The notes: a model not told the origin generated them from the letters alone. Positions 53,039-62,921 are shown, numbered from the stretch's first letter. The stretch: DNA of 64,000 bases from Mycolicibacterium septicum DSM 44393 (GCF_000455325.1 NZ_HG322951.1:4038624-4102623); one strand, 5' to 3'. Numbers and translations are program-made.

Positions 53039-53938
53039 CTATCCAATCTGTTTGGCGAAGTTGACATCTCGTACCGACACCGCGGGCACGGTCAGCCCGT
53101 CGCCCGCACTCACGTTCACTCCGACCCCGTAGGAGGTCTCCAGCAGCCGCAGCCGCTGCAGACCCGGAGTGCGATCGAAAGTATCGGCCATCCCCTTCGG
53201 CGGTCCGATGGCCACAATGACATACGGACTCGTGATCGGCTGGTTGTCGACCAGAATCCCTCCACCCGCCTGGCGAATCGTGACACCGGCACCGACCCGC
53301 ACGCCGCCCACCGAAACCGCCTCTGCCCCACTGGCCCACAGCGAGTTCACCACCAGCTGCAGATCTCTGTCGAGAATGATCTGCTGACCACCGGCAACCC
53401 GCTGTTTGGACACGTCGCTCAGATCTTTGGACAGGCCGGGGTCGGTGACCGTGACGGTCAGCCCGGGACCGATCATCGGAATGGCCGCGGCTTCGATGTT
53501 GGCCGTGTCCAGGCTGCCGAGCAGACGCTGGCCGTTCTCGTCCATGCCGAGCCTGCTGCGGCGCTCGGCGTCCACCTGATCCACGAGTGCGTTGCGCTCG
53601 GAACTGGCCTTGTCAGCACCGATCTGAGCCGCCCGCACCCGGCCTGCCAGCGTGTGCTGGGCTTCCCGGGCGGCCGGGGCCGCGGTCTGGGCCTGACCGG
53701 CCGCCACGGCGAACACGGTGGCGATCGCGCCCGCGCCCACCAGCATCCAGGCGAAATCGCCGAACCGCCTGCGCGGGCGGTCACCGGCTTCCCGAGCCGC
53801 GGCTGCCGCGGCATAACCGGGATCGAGATGGTCGGTCAGCAACGACCTCAGGAGCGAGGGCAGCGGAATGCGCTTGGGGGCGTGGGCCTCATGGTCGTTG
53901 AGCCCCGCCCCTGACTCGTAGCCGCCCAGGGTGCTCAT
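53039..53938 (-). CDS. DUF881 protein (first copy)
   Basis: A 299-residue protein with a 70-residue cytosolic N-terminus, one membrane helix at about 78-97 (FAWMLVGAGAIATVFAVAAG), a coiled coil (AQIGADKASSERNALVDQV) and the DUF881 domain (GPGLTVTVTDPG; SPYVIVAIGPPKGM). It is a paralogue of the DUF881 protein at 51696. Matches Rv1823. ATG 53938 overlaps the stop of the phosphatidyltransferase gene (ATGA), which decides the start over a 52-codon longer frame. Confidence 0.9.
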   Translation of the reverse strand: MSTLGGYESGAGLNDHEAHAPKRIPLPSLLRSLLTDHLDPGYAAAAAAREAGDRPRRRFGDFAWMLVGAGAIATVFAVAAGQAQTAAPAAREAQHTLAGRVRAAQIGADKASSERNALVDQVDAERRSRLGMDENGQRLLGSLDTANIEAAAIPMIGPGLTVTVTDPGLSKDLSDVSKQRVAGGQQIILDRDLQLVVNSLWASGAEAVSVGGVRVGAGVTIRQAGGGILVDNQPITSPYVIVAIGPPKGMADTFDRTPGLQRLRLLETSYGVGVNVSAGDGLTVPAVSVRDVNFAKQIG

Positions 53939-54564
53939 GACCGGGCGGGGAGTTGTCGCACCACCATCGTCACCTGTATCAGATACAGCACCGCCGACCA
54001 CAGATACAGCGCCACGCCCCACAGCAGGAAGGCCCAGCCGCAGGCCAGTGCCACCCGGCTCCACGTCGCGTCCCACTGGCCGAGCAGCACCCACGGGAAT
54101 GCCGACATCAGCGCGAAAGTGGCGGCCTTGCCCAGATATGTCACCGGCAGGGCGGTCAGTCCCCGGCTGCGCAACAGCGGCAGCGTCGCCGCCAGCAGCA
54201 CATCACGCCCCAGCAGGGTCAGCACCAGCCACCACGGCACCACGCCGTACAGCGCCAGCGCGACCGGGACGGTGACCATGTAGATGCGGTCGACGAGGGG
54301 GTCGAGCAGTTCGCCGAGCCGCGAGGACTGGTTGTCGACCAGGCGCGCGATCTTGCCGTCGGCCCAGTCGGAGAAGCCACTGAACATGAGGACCGCGACG
54401 GCCCACCCGTTGGCGTGCGCACCGAACAGCAGCCACAGGAACACCGGCACCAGCAGCAGCCGCAGCACACTGAGCGCATTGGGCACGGTCAGCACCCGAT
54501 CCGGCCCGGATGAGGCGGCCCGACTCGTCGCGCTCCTGCCCTCAGGAGCAGGCGCGTGTTCCAT
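53935..54564 (-). CDS. pgsA2: CDP-alcohol phosphatidyltransferase (PgsA/Cls-like)
   Basis: A 209-residue membrane enzyme with about five helices. The family motif is D-G-x2-A-R ... G-x3-D-x3-D in ADGKIARLVDNQSSRLGELL followed by DPLVD. The spacer between AR and G is nine residues (LVDNQSSRL) where eight is canonical. It transfers a phosphatidyl group from CDP-diacylglycerol to an alcohol; the acceptor (glycerol phosphate, phosphatidylglycerol or another) is not settled for Rv1822-type proteins. It starts 9 bp after secA2 and overlaps the DUF881 gene by 4 bp. Confidence 0.88.
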   Translation of the reverse strand: MEHAPAPEGRSATSRAASSGPDRVLTVPNALSVLRLLLVPVFLWLLFGAHANGWAVAVLMFSGFSDWADGKIARLVDNQSSRLGELLDPLVDRIYMVTVPVALALYGVVPWWLVLTLLGRDVLLAATLPLLRSRGLTALPVTYLGKAATFALMSAFPWVLLGQWDATWSRVALACGWAFLLWGVALYLWSAVLYLIQVTMVVRQLPARS

Positions 54565-54573
54565 GCCTAAAAC

Positions 54574-56919
54574 CTAGCGGAATACACCCGGCAGGCTCAG
54601 CGCCGACATCGTGTCGTCGTTGAGCGGATTGTCGTGGACCATGTAGGTCCACGTCGACGTCGGCCGCGCGAGCTTGGACAGGTCGATGCCCGGCTCGTCC
54701 TCGATCGAGTCCGCCGTGTCGAAGGTCTGCTGGGCAGCCTCGATGGCGTCGGCGGCCAGCGAGGCGAACGCGTCGACGGCCATCCGGTGGAACTCGTCGA
54801 GCGGGTTCTGGCGGCCCAGCGCCCGCAGGTGGATGCTCTCCCGGATGTCGGCGAGGAAGGCCAGGTGGTCACACCAGCCCCGGTCCAGGTGATACAGCAT
54901 GATCAGCCGGCAGATCTTCTCCAGCTTGTCCTCACCGTCCTCGCCGAGGTCCTCGGCCAGCTTGGCGTAGCGCTCCGGTGAGCGTTCTTTCAGCTCCTGA
55001 CGTGCGGTGTCGGTACGCAGCAGGGTTTCGCGACGGTCCACGATGATGGCGCGCTGCTGCGCGATCAACTGGTTGTAGCGCCAGGTGTTGGCGTGCACGT
55101 CGAGCAGCCTGCCCTCGGCCACGCGCTGCGCGTGGTCGAGCAGACCCGCCGCCTTGGGCGCGGTGATCCGGCCGTCCTCGTCGGTCTCGGTGGGCAGCTT
55201 GGTGTCGTCCAGGTGAGAGGCCACCACCTCGTCTTCCCAGCTGGAGAAGAACACCGTCGAGCCGGGGTCGCCCTGGCGCCCGGCGCGCCCGCGCAGCTGA
55301 TTGTCGAGCCGCTCGGTGTGGTGGCGGCCGGTGCCGACGACGTGCAGTCCGCCGAGGTCGGCCACCTTCTCCTTCTCGGCAGAGTCATCGGCCGCCTCGG
55401 ATCCGCCCAGCCGGATGTCGGTGCCGCGGCCTGCCATCTGGGTGGACACCGTCACCGAGCCCAACTTGCCCGCCTCGGCGATCACGGCCGCCTCTTCGGC
55501 GTCGTTCTTGGCGTTGAGCACGACGGCGGGGACGCCCGCCTTGACCAGCCTGCGGTGCAGGTCCTCGGACTCGGCGACGTCGTGGGTGCCGACCAGCACC
55601 GGCTGACCGGTCTCGTGCACCTCGGCGATGTGCTCGACGATGGCGTGATTCTTGGCCGCCTCGGTCAGGTACACCCGGTCGGTCTCGTCCTCGCGGACGT
55701 TGGGCTTGTTCGGCGGGATCGGCGACACCCCGAGCTTGTAAAACTGGCGCAGCTGCTCGCCGGCGGCCAGCGCGGTACCGGTCATGCCGCACACCGTCGG
55801 ATAGCGGTTGACCAGCGCCTGGACCGTGATGGTGTCGAGCACCTCGCCGGTCTCCGTGGTCTCGATGCCTTCCTTGGCCTCGACGGCGGCCTGCAGGCCG
55901 TCCGGCCACCGCTGCAGTGAGGCGATGCGCCCGCGGGACGCGTTGATCAGGTGGACCGCACCGTCCCGGACGATGTAGTGCACATCGCGCTGCAGCAGCA
56001 CATGGGCGTGCAGCGCGACGTTGACCTCGGTCAGCGTCGTGGCGACGTGCTCCTCGGAGTACAGGTCGATGTTGCCGAGCCGGGCCTCCAGCTTGCGGGC
56101 ACCGGCCTCGGTGAGGTGCACGTTGCGGTTGTCGTCGTCTGTGTCGAAATCCGTCCCCGCAGTGAGGTCGCCGACCATGCGGATCACCTCGACACGCGGC
56201 TGTTCCCGGTGGCTGGTGCCGGCCAGCACCAGCGGCACCAGCGCCTCGTCGACCAGCACCGAGTCGGCCTCGTCGATCAGGGCCACGTCGGGGTTCGGGG
56301 AGACCAGGTCGGCGACGTCGGTGACCAGCTGATCACGCAGCACGTCGAAACCGATCTCGTTGACCGAGGCGTAGGTGACGTTGCACTCGTAAGCCTCCCG
56401 GCGCTGCTCGGCCGTGGAGTCCGCGGTGATCCAGCCGACCGTGAGCCCCAGCGCCTCCAGCAGCGGGGTCATCCACTCGGCATCGCGTCGCGCCAGATAG
56501 TCGTTGATGGTGATGACGTGGACATGCCTGCCGCCGATGGCGTAACCGGCCGCCGCGATCGCTCCGGCCAGGGTCTTGCCCTCACCGGTGGCCATCTCGA
56601 CGATGTCGCCGGCGAGCATGCGCAGCGCCGCGAGCAGCTGCACGTCAAAAGGACGCAGACCGGTGGTCCGTTCGGCGGCTTCGCGCGCCAGCGCCAGGAA
56701 CTGCGGCATGTCCGCGGACGCGGCCAGGTCTTGCAGCTCAAGCAGCTTGGCGGCCTTGGTGAGCTGTTCGTCGTCGAGTCCGGCAGCCTTGTCCTCGAAT
56801 TCGGCTGCACCCTTCACCTCTGAGAGCGACCGGGCTTGATTCCGCTCGGTACTGGCCCCTAATAGCTTCCAGAACTTGCTGCTCACGCGGCCCGGTTTGG
56901 CGTTGGACGTCTTCGGCAC
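54574..56919 (-). CDS. secA2: Accessory preprotein translocase ATPase SecA2
   Basis: A 781-residue ATPase that exports a subset of proteins in mycobacteria, separate from housekeeping SecA1. Walker A is MATGEGKTLAG (T111-T116) and the DEAD box is IDEADSVL (216-219). Motifs VSTQMAGRGTDIRLGG and QLRGRAGRQGDPGSTVFF are in the second helicase domain. It lacks the C-terminal zinc-binding tail of SecA1 and is shorter. GTG 56919 has a TACCGT -10 6 nt upstream, so a leaderless mRNA fits; the start matches mycobacterial SecA2 N-termini (PKTxxAxPGR). It heads the minus-strand series. Confidence 0.95.
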   Translation of the reverse strand: MPKTSNAKPGRVSSKFWKLLGASTERNQARSLSEVKGAAEFEDKAAGLDDEQLTKAAKLLELQDLAASADMPQFLALAREAAERTTGLRPFDVQLLAALRMLAGDIVEMATGEGKTLAGAIAAAGYAIGGRHVHVITINDYLARRDAEWMTPLLEALGLTVGWITADSTAEQRREAYECNVTYASVNEIGFDVLRDQLVTDVADLVSPNPDVALIDEADSVLVDEALVPLVLAGTSHREQPRVEVIRMVGDLTAGTDFDTDDDNRNVHLTEAGARKLEARLGNIDLYSEEHVATTLTEVNVALHAHVLLQRDVHYIVRDGAVHLINASRGRIASLQRWPDGLQAAVEAKEGIETTETGEVLDTITVQALVNRYPTVCGMTGTALAAGEQLRQFYKLGVSPIPPNKPNVREDETDRVYLTEAAKNHAIVEHIAEVHETGQPVLVGTHDVAESEDLHRRLVKAGVPAVVLNAKNDAEEAAVIAEAGKLGSVTVSTQMAGRGTDIRLGGSEAADDSAEKEKVADLGGLHVVGTGRHHTERLDNQLRGRAGRQGDPGSTVFFSSWEDEVVASHLDDTKLPTETDEDGRITAPKAAGLLDHAQRVAEGRLLDVHANTWRYNQLIAQQRAIIVDRRETLLRTDTARQELKERSPERYAKLAEDLGEDGEDKLEKICRLIMLYHLDRGWCDHLAFLADIRESIHLRALGRQNPLDEFHRMAVDAFASLAADAIEAAQQTFDTADSIEDEPGIDLSKLARPTSTWTYMVHDNPLNDDTMSALSLPGVFR

Positions 56920-57017
56920 ATGTTCACGGTACGCGGAGGTCAGTGGGCCGCGAACGCGACCGGTCCCGCTGAGCACTCCGCACCGCCCGTCGCAGCATTG
57001 CGGGGTACCTTGCCCGC

Positions 57018-58949
57018 ATGGAGATGTTCAGTCCCACGCTCGATTGGAGCGTCGAGCTCGTGACGTCGCTGGTGTGGATCGCCAAAGGCTGGCTGATCAC
57101 CGCGGCCTGCACCTTGGTGATCCTGGTCCTGATCGCGAGGTTCACCACCTGGGGCAGGCAGTTCTGGCGGATCACCCGCGAGTATTTCACCGGGCGCGAC
57201 AGTGTGATCGTGTGGGCTTGGCTGGGGGCGCTGCTGCTGTCGGTGATCACCGGGGTGCGGCTGGCGGTGCTCTTCAGCTATCAGGGCAACGACATGATGA
57301 CCAGCTTCCAGGTCATCGCCGGTGGCATCTCCAGCGGCAACGAGGCCGTGAAGGTGTCCGGTAAAGACGGTTTCTGGCTGTCCCTCGGCGTCTTCGCGCT
57401 ACTGGCCGCGATCCACATCGCCCGGATCATGCTCGACATCTATATGGCCCAACGCTTCATGCTGCGCTGGCGGGCCTGGCTGACCAGCCGGCTCACCGGT
57501 GACTGGCTGGACGGCAAAGCCTATTACCGGACGCGCTTCATCGACGACACCATCGACAATCCGGACCAGCGCATCCAGGCCGACATCGACACTTTCACCG
57601 CGGGCATCGACTCGCTGCCGAACCGTCCCAGCGCCGGCTCCACGAACACCCTGCTGTTCGGCTCCATCTACTCGGTGGCCTCGATGATTTCGTTCACGGC
57701 GATTCTGTGGAACCTGTCCGGTGGCGTCACCTTGCCCCTCGTCGGGATCGAACTGCCGCGGGCGATCTTCTGGATCGGCATCGTCTACGTCCTGTTCGCC
57801 ACAGTGGTGGCATTCTGGCTCGGCCGGCCGATCATCCGGCTGGCCTTCAACAACGAGAAGTACAACGCGGCCTTCCGCTATGCGCTGGTGCGGCTGCGCG
57901 ACGCCTCCGAGGCAGTGGCCTTCTACCGCGGGGAGATCGCCGAGCGGACCGGCCTGCGGAAGCTGTTCGCACCGGTCCTGTCGAACTACCGGAGCTACAT
58001 CAACCGGATGATCAAGTTCCAGGGCTGGAACAACTCCATCGACCAGGCCCAGGAGCTCATCCCCTACATCGTGCAATTCCCGCGGTTCTACAGCGGCGAG
58101 ATCACCCTCGGCGCGCTGAACCAGACGGCCAGCGCCTTCCGAAGCCTGCTCGACGGGCTGTCGTTCTTCCGTAATGCCTACGACCAGTTCGCCGGCTACC
58201 GGGCCGCGATCATGCGTCTGCACGGGCTCGTCGTGGCCAACGAAGCGGGCCGGGCATTGCCGGAGGTGACCACCCTGCCATGCGTCGACGGCACGGTGAA
58301 GCTCACCGATGTCGAGGTCCGCACGCCGGACGGGAAGCAGCTCATCAAGCCGCTCGACCTGCACCTGCAGGTCGGCGACACATTGGTGATCACCGGCCAG
58401 TCCGGCAGCGGCAAGACCACCCTGCTGCGAAGCCTTGCCGAGCTGTGGCCGTTCACCTCGGGCACCCTGACCCGTCCGTGCGGCCCGAACGAGACGATGT
58501 TCCTGTCCCAGCTCCCGTACGTGCCGCTCGGAGACCTGCGCGCCGTGGTCACCTATCCCGGCGAGGAGTGCACCGTCGACGACGAGACACTCAAGCGGAC
58601 GCTCGAAGAGGTGGCGTTGGCGCACCTGGTCGACCGACTCGACGAGGTCCAGGACTGGGCCAAGGTGCTGTCTCCCGGTGAGCAGCAACGGATCGCGTTC
58701 GCCCGCATCCTGCTCGTCAAGCCCAAGGTCGTGTTCCTCGACGAGTCGACCTCCGCGCTCGACGAGGGTCTTGAGTACATGCTCTATCAGCGGGTGCGCA
58801 CCGAACTCCCCAACACGATCTTGGTCAGTGTCAGCCACCGCACGACCGTCGAGCAGCACCACACCCACGAACTCGAACTGCTGGGTGACGGCGAATGGCG
58901 ACTCGGCCGAGTCGAGGACGACACGGCCGACCTGGTCAAGCAACCCTGA
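57018..58949 (+). CDS. BacA/SbmA-like ABC transporter with fused ATPase, copy 1
   Basis: A 643-residue protein with a six-helix SbmA/BacA-type membrane domain (residues 1-340; starts MEMFSPTLDWSVELV) fused to an ATPase. Walker A is GQSGSGKT (460-467), the signature is LSPGEQQRIAFARIL and Walker B is VVFLDESTSALDE. M. tuberculosis Rv1819c of this family imports cobalamin and hydrophilic peptides such as bleomycin. A TACCTT -10 (57006-57011) lies 6 nt before the ATG, so the mRNA is likely leaderless. A close paralogue follows after 32 bp. Confidence 0.92.
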   Translation: MEMFSPTLDWSVELVTSLVWIAKGWLITAACTLVILVLIARFTTWGRQFWRITREYFTGRDSVIVWAWLGALLLSVITGVRLAVLFSYQGNDMMTSFQVIAGGISSGNEAVKVSGKDGFWLSLGVFALLAAIHIARIMLDIYMAQRFMLRWRAWLTSRLTGDWLDGKAYYRTRFIDDTIDNPDQRIQADIDTFTAGIDSLPNRPSAGSTNTLLFGSIYSVASMISFTAILWNLSGGVTLPLVGIELPRAIFWIGIVYVLFATVVAFWLGRPIIRLAFNNEKYNAAFRYALVRLRDASEAVAFYRGEIAERTGLRKLFAPVLSNYRSYINRMIKFQGWNNSIDQAQELIPYIVQFPRFYSGEITLGALNQTASAFRSLLDGLSFFRNAYDQFAGYRAAIMRLHGLVVANEAGRALPEVTTLPCVDGTVKLTDVEVRTPDGKQLIKPLDLHLQVGDTLVITGQSGSGKTTLLRSLAELWPFTSGTLTRPCGPNETMFLSQLPYVPLGDLRAVVTYPGEECTVDDETLKRTLEEVALAHLVDRLDEVQDWAKVLSPGEQQRIAFARILLVKPKVVFLDESTSALDEGLEYMLYQRVRTELPNTILVSVSHRTTVEQHHTHELELLGDGEWRLGRVEDDTADLVKQP

Positions 58950-58981
58950 TCAGGCGGTAATTCCCGGTAACTTCCGGGGGT

Positions 58982-60895
58982 ATGGAGATGTTCACCCAGT
59001 CGCTGGACTGGGGCAACGAAATCCTTGCGTCGCTGTTCTGGGTCCTCAAGGCGTGGGCGATCGGCGCGGTGGCACTCGTGGCCGTCCTGGCCGTGTTGGC
59101 CCGCATCACCACGTGGGGCCGCCAGTTCTGGCGGGTCACGGGTGGTTATTTCATTGGGCGCCAGAGCATTCCGGTATGGGCGCTGCTCGGAGTGCTGCTG
59201 CTGTCGGTGATGCTCTCGGTGCGCATGGACGTGTTGTTCAGCTACTACCTCAACGACCAGACCACGGCGCTGCAGGTGGCGTTCTCCGGCGCGGGTTCCG
59301 GCGATGAAGCGGTGCGCCGTTCGGGAATCGACGGTTTCTGGCAGTCGATCCTGATCTTCGCGATGCTGGTCACGGCCGACATCACCCGCACCCTGCTCGA
59401 CCTGTATCTGATGCAGTACTTCATCGTTCGGTGGCGGGTCTGGCTCACCAACCGGCTCACCGGCGACTGGCTGGATCAACGCGCCTACTATCGCGGCCGA
59501 TTCATCGGCGGCTTCGGCGGCACCCCGATCGACAACCCGGATCAGCGCATCCAGCAGGACATCGACGTCTTCACCACCGGTACCGGACCCGAGACCAACA
59601 CGCCGACCGTCGCCACCGCCCAGACGCTGCTGTTCGGATCGGTGTACTCGCTCGTCTCGGTCGTGGCGTTCACGCCGATCCTGTGGAATCTCGCAGGGCC
59701 GTTGACGATTCTGGGCATCACGGTGCCGAAGGCGTTGTTCTGGATCGCGCTGCTGTGGGTGGCGATCACGACGGTCGTGGCGATCTGGATCGGCAGGCCG
59801 ATGATCCGCCTGACCTTCCGCAACTCGCTCACCAACGCCGCATTCCGGTACGCCCTCGTGCGGGTTCGCGACGGCGCCGAGGCGGTCGGTTTCTATCACG
59901 GCGAACGCACCGAACGAGCCACACTGGCCGACCGGTTCGCCAGGGTCATCTCCAACTACCGCAGGCTCGTGCTCCGCGGGGTCGCGTTCCTCGGCTGGAA
60001 TCGGTCCATCAACCAGATCATCGACCCGCTCCCGCTGATCATCCAGGCGCCGCGGCTGTTCGCGGGTCAACTGACCTACGGCGACGTGCTGCAGTCATCG
60101 AGTGCCTTCAACCGGGTGCAGAGTTCCCTGAGCTTCTTCCGGTCGGTGTACGACGCGTTCGCGGGCTACCGGGCCGCCATCATCCGCCTCGACGGCCTGC
60201 TGGCCGCGAACGAACAGGCAAGGGCCCTACCACGATTGGATACCGGGGTGAGCGCCAACGGCGGGGTCGAACTCGAGGACGTCGAAGTGCGGTCGCCCGA
60301 CGGCGATCTGCTGCTGCACGATCTCGACATGCAGCTTGCTCCCGGTGACTCGCTGGTCATCACCGGGCCGTCCGGAACCGGCAAGACGACGCTCCTGCGC
60401 AGCCTGGCACGGCTGTGGCCGTACGGATCCGGCACGGTGCGGTATCCCGAGCAGGGCGGGGTCATGTTCCTGTCCCAACTCCCCTATGCCCCGCTCGGCG
60501 ATCTGCGGACGGTGGCCTGCTACCCCTCGCCGGCCGGCGCCTACAGCGACGACGAGATCCGGGCCGCGCTCGACGCCGTCGCGCTGGGAAACCTGACGTC
60601 CCGTCTCGATGAGGACGCCGATTGGGGAAAGGTGCTGTCCCCGGGCGAACAGCAGCGGATCGCGTTCGCCCGGGTTCTGCTGGCCAAACCGTCGGCGGTG
60701 TTCCTCGACGAGGCCACCTCGGCACTCGACGCCGGTCAGCAGCACGCCTTGTACACGACGCTGCGCACCCAGTTACCCGACTGCATCGTGGTCAGCATCA
60801 GCCATCGAGACAGCGTCAACCGGCTCCACGATCGTCGCCTGGAACTGCTCGGCGACGGTCGGTGGAACCTCACGCCGGTCGGCTCGCCGACCTGA
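58982..60895 (+). CDS. BacA/SbmA-like ABC transporter with fused ATPase, copy 2
   Basis: A 637-residue paralogue of the preceding protein with the same layout: MEMFTQSLDWGNEI start, SbmA-type membrane domain, then the ATPase with Walker A GPSGTGKT (462-469), signature LSPGEQQRIAFARVL and Walker B AVFLDEATSALDA. It may have its own leaderless promoter (TAACTT at 58968-58973, 8 nt before the ATG). The copies have diverged clearly in sequence, so the duplication is not recent. Distinct substrates or a heterodimer are both possible. Confidence 0.92.
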   Translation: MEMFTQSLDWGNEILASLFWVLKAWAIGAVALVAVLAVLARITTWGRQFWRVTGGYFIGRQSIPVWALLGVLLLSVMLSVRMDVLFSYYLNDQTTALQVAFSGAGSGDEAVRRSGIDGFWQSILIFAMLVTADITRTLLDLYLMQYFIVRWRVWLTNRLTGDWLDQRAYYRGRFIGGFGGTPIDNPDQRIQQDIDVFTTGTGPETNTPTVATAQTLLFGSVYSLVSVVAFTPILWNLAGPLTILGITVPKALFWIALLWVAITTVVAIWIGRPMIRLTFRNSLTNAAFRYALVRVRDGAEAVGFYHGERTERATLADRFARVISNYRRLVLRGVAFLGWNRSINQIIDPLPLIIQAPRLFAGQLTYGDVLQSSSAFNRVQSSLSFFRSVYDAFAGYRAAIIRLDGLLAANEQARALPRLDTGVSANGGVELEDVEVRSPDGDLLLHDLDMQLAPGDSLVITGPSGTGKTTLLRSLARLWPYGSGTVRYPEQGGVMFLSQLPYAPLGDLRTVACYPSPAGAYSDDEIRAALDAVALGNLTSRLDEDADWGKVLSPGEQQRIAFARVLLAKPSAVFLDEATSALDAGQQHALYTTLRTQLPDCIVVSISHRDSVNRLHDRRLELLGDGRWNLTPVGSPT

Positions 60896-60908
60896 CGGAT
60901 CGCGCCGG

Positions 60909-62396
60909 CTACCGCGCCGCCGCGTGGGTACCGGCGCGGCGTCCGAAGAACGACCCTTCGCCGAGCTGCACACCGCTGGCGTATCCCTTGCCGTCCTGGG
61001 CGATGTTGGAGGCACAGGCGCCCGCCGCGTACAGGCCCGTGATGACGCTGCCGTCCTCCCGCAGCACCTCGCCGTCGATCGACACGGTCAGCCCGCCCAT
61101 GGTGAATCCGGAGTACATGGCGATGCCGAGCGACAGGTTGAACGCCGCGTACGGTCCCTTGTCCTGTGCCGCGATGTAGTCGGGCTGCTTGTGGAAGTCG
61201 GGATCCTCGCCGTTGGCCGCGTCCTTGTTGTAGCGCTCCAGGGTCGCGGCCAGGTTCCCGGCCGGAATACCCAGTGCCTCTTCGGTTTCGGCGATCGTCT
61301 CGTAGCCGTCGATGAACTGGATCAGCGGCATGGCTGGCATCTCCATGTGTGCCTCGTCCACGATCAGGTAGGCCTGCTGATCAGGCTGTTCCAGGACGAA
61401 CGCCGAGGTACGCGAGTGGTAGGAGTCCTCGGTGACGAAGCGTTGCCCCTGGTTGTTGACGATGACGCCGGTCAGCAGGATCTCCGGAGGGTAGGCCGCG
61501 GCGGTGATGAACAGCTGGTCCATACCGTTGGCCACGCCGCCTGCGGCGACGCCCATCCGGATGCCCAGGCCGTCGTCGTTCGGGTTGCCCAGGATGTAGG
61601 GCTCGACCTCACCGTGGTGCTTGGTGCGACGCTTCTTGCCGAGCGCCGGGGTGTATTCGGCGACCATCTCGGGGTTCATCGCGAAGCCACCGGCGGTGAT
61701 GATGACCGATTTCGCCTTCACACAACCAGTTTCGCCGAAGTGCTTCCACTTCACGCCCACCACTGTGCGGTCCTCCGCGCTGCCGTCGACGATCAGATTG
61801 GTGGCCCCGACCTCGTAGCGGATGGTGACACCCAGCGTCTCGGCGCGTTTGAGCAGGAGGTCGATCACCATCGCGGCGCCGCCCAACTCCCCCGGTACGG
61901 GCACCGAGTGCCCACGCGGAGCCGGCTTGGCTTGCTCGGTGAACGGCCACACCTTCTCGTTGCCGGTGTAGGACAGCCCCTCGGTACCCGGGGGCACCAC
62001 CACCTTGCCCGGGTAGAAGCTGCGCTCGAACTGGAAGCCCAGCGCCTCAAGCCAATTGAAATGTTCGACGCTGCCGTCGCAGTAGGCGCGGATCTTGTCC
62101 AGATCCGGTTCGCGCGAGACCGCGACCAGGTACTTGTACATCTCGTCGGCGGTGTCCGGGTGGCCGGTCGCCTCCTGCACGGCGGTGCCGCCGCCGAGGT
62201 AGAAGTGCCCACCGGCCATCGCGGTGGTCCCGCCGGCCGCAGCGGCCTTCTCCAGCACCAGGACGCGGGCCCCCTGCGCCGCGGCACTGACCGCTGCGCA
62301 ACCTCCGGCGATGCCGAACCCGATCACCACGACGTCGAACTCGTCGGACCAGGATTCGACGTCCGTAGCCTCGACGACCTCGGGGATTTCCTTCAC
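60909..62396 (-). CDS. FAD-binding dehydrogenase of the fumarate reductase/KstD type
   Basis: A 495-residue flavoprotein. The FAD motif is DVVVIGFGIAGGCAAVSAA (G26-x-G28-x2-G31), the flavin contact EKAAAAGGTTAMAGG follows, and the late motif is GLYAAGACASN. The family oxidises or reduces C-C bonds next to carbonyls; relatives include 3-ketosteroid delta-1-dehydrogenase. A steroid or other lipid substrate is suggested by the KstR consensus site in front of the operon. It overlaps the VOC gene by 4 bp (ATGA). Similar in place to Rv1817. Confidence 0.9.
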   Translation of the reverse strand: MKEIPEVVEATDVESWSDEFDVVVIGFGIAGGCAAVSAAAQGARVLVLEKAAAAGGTTAMAGGHFYLGGGTAVQEATGHPDTADEMYKYLVAVSREPDLDKIRAYCDGSVEHFNWLEALGFQFERSFYPGKVVVPPGTEGLSYTGNEKVWPFTEQAKPAPRGHSVPVPGELGGAAMVIDLLLKRAETLGVTIRYEVGATNLIVDGSAEDRTVVGVKWKHFGETGCVKAKSVIITAGGFAMNPEMVAEYTPALGKKRRTKHHGEVEPYILGNPNDDGLGIRMGVAAGGVANGMDQLFITAAAYPPEILLTGVIVNNQGQRFVTEDSYHSRTSAFVLEQPDQQAYLIVDEAHMEMPAMPLIQFIDGYETIAETEEALGIPAGNLAATLERYNKDAANGEDPDFHKQPDYIAAQDKGPYAAFNLSLGIAMYSGFTMGGLTVSIDGEVLREDGSVITGLYAAGACASNIAQDGKGYASGVQLGEGSFFGRRAGTHAAAR

Positions 62397-62893
62397 TGCT
62401 GCTCCTGTTTCACATACTCGAAGAACGCCCGGATCTCGGGCGGTATGTAAGCGATCTCCAGATACGGCACCCCGGCCCCAGCGGCCGACAGGTAGGCGAA
62501 TCTCATGCCTCCGGGCATCTCACCCTGGCAGACGACCGGTGTCCCGCCGGCCTCGGAATCGCGCAGTTTCGCCTCGAATGCCTGCGCGTCGGCCGCCTCG
62601 ATGCAGATGTGGTGCAGTCCTGCGCCGTGGCGGTCCAGGAACTCGGTGTAGATGCTCTCGCCGCGCACCGGTGCGATGAGCTCCAACTGGGTGTCACCGG
62701 CGTAGCTCAGCGAGATGTCGGCCACGAAATCGGCGGGCCGGCCCCGGTAGCTGCAGGCCTCGGGGCCGAAATGCACCGCGGGCATGCGCACCCACCGACG
62801 CGCCCCCAGCAGGGTGGTCAGCGCTTGTTCGGTGGCGTCCAGATCGGCGGTCACCCAGGCGATCTGGACAGGTGTCTGATTAAGCATCGCCAT
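62393..62893 (-). CDS. VOC-family (glyoxalase-fold) protein
   Basis: A 166-residue metal-dependent-fold protein with two beta-alpha-beta-beta-beta repeats: VQIAWVTADLDATEQALTTLLGARRW and GAGLHHICIEAADAQAFEAKL. Potential metal ligands are His in HHICIE and Glu in QLELIAPV and LEIAYI. It could be an isomerase, epimerase or dioxygenase-like enzyme acting with the coupled flavoprotein. ATG 62893 is chosen (a second ATG lies 6 bp downstream at 62887; an upstream GTG at 62908 is also in frame). The KstR-type site is 28 bp before it. Confidence 0.87.
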   Translation of the reverse strand: MAMLNQTPVQIAWVTADLDATEQALTTLLGARRWVRMPAVHFGPEACSYRGRPADFVADISLSYAGDTQLELIAPVRGESIYTEFLDRHGAGLHHICIEAADAQAFEAKLRDSEAGGTPVVCQGEMPGGMRFAYLSAAGAGVPYLEIAYIPPEIRAFFEYVKQEQQ

Positions 62894-62921
62894 GAGAATA
62901 TCGCCCACCCGGCGCGAAAGC

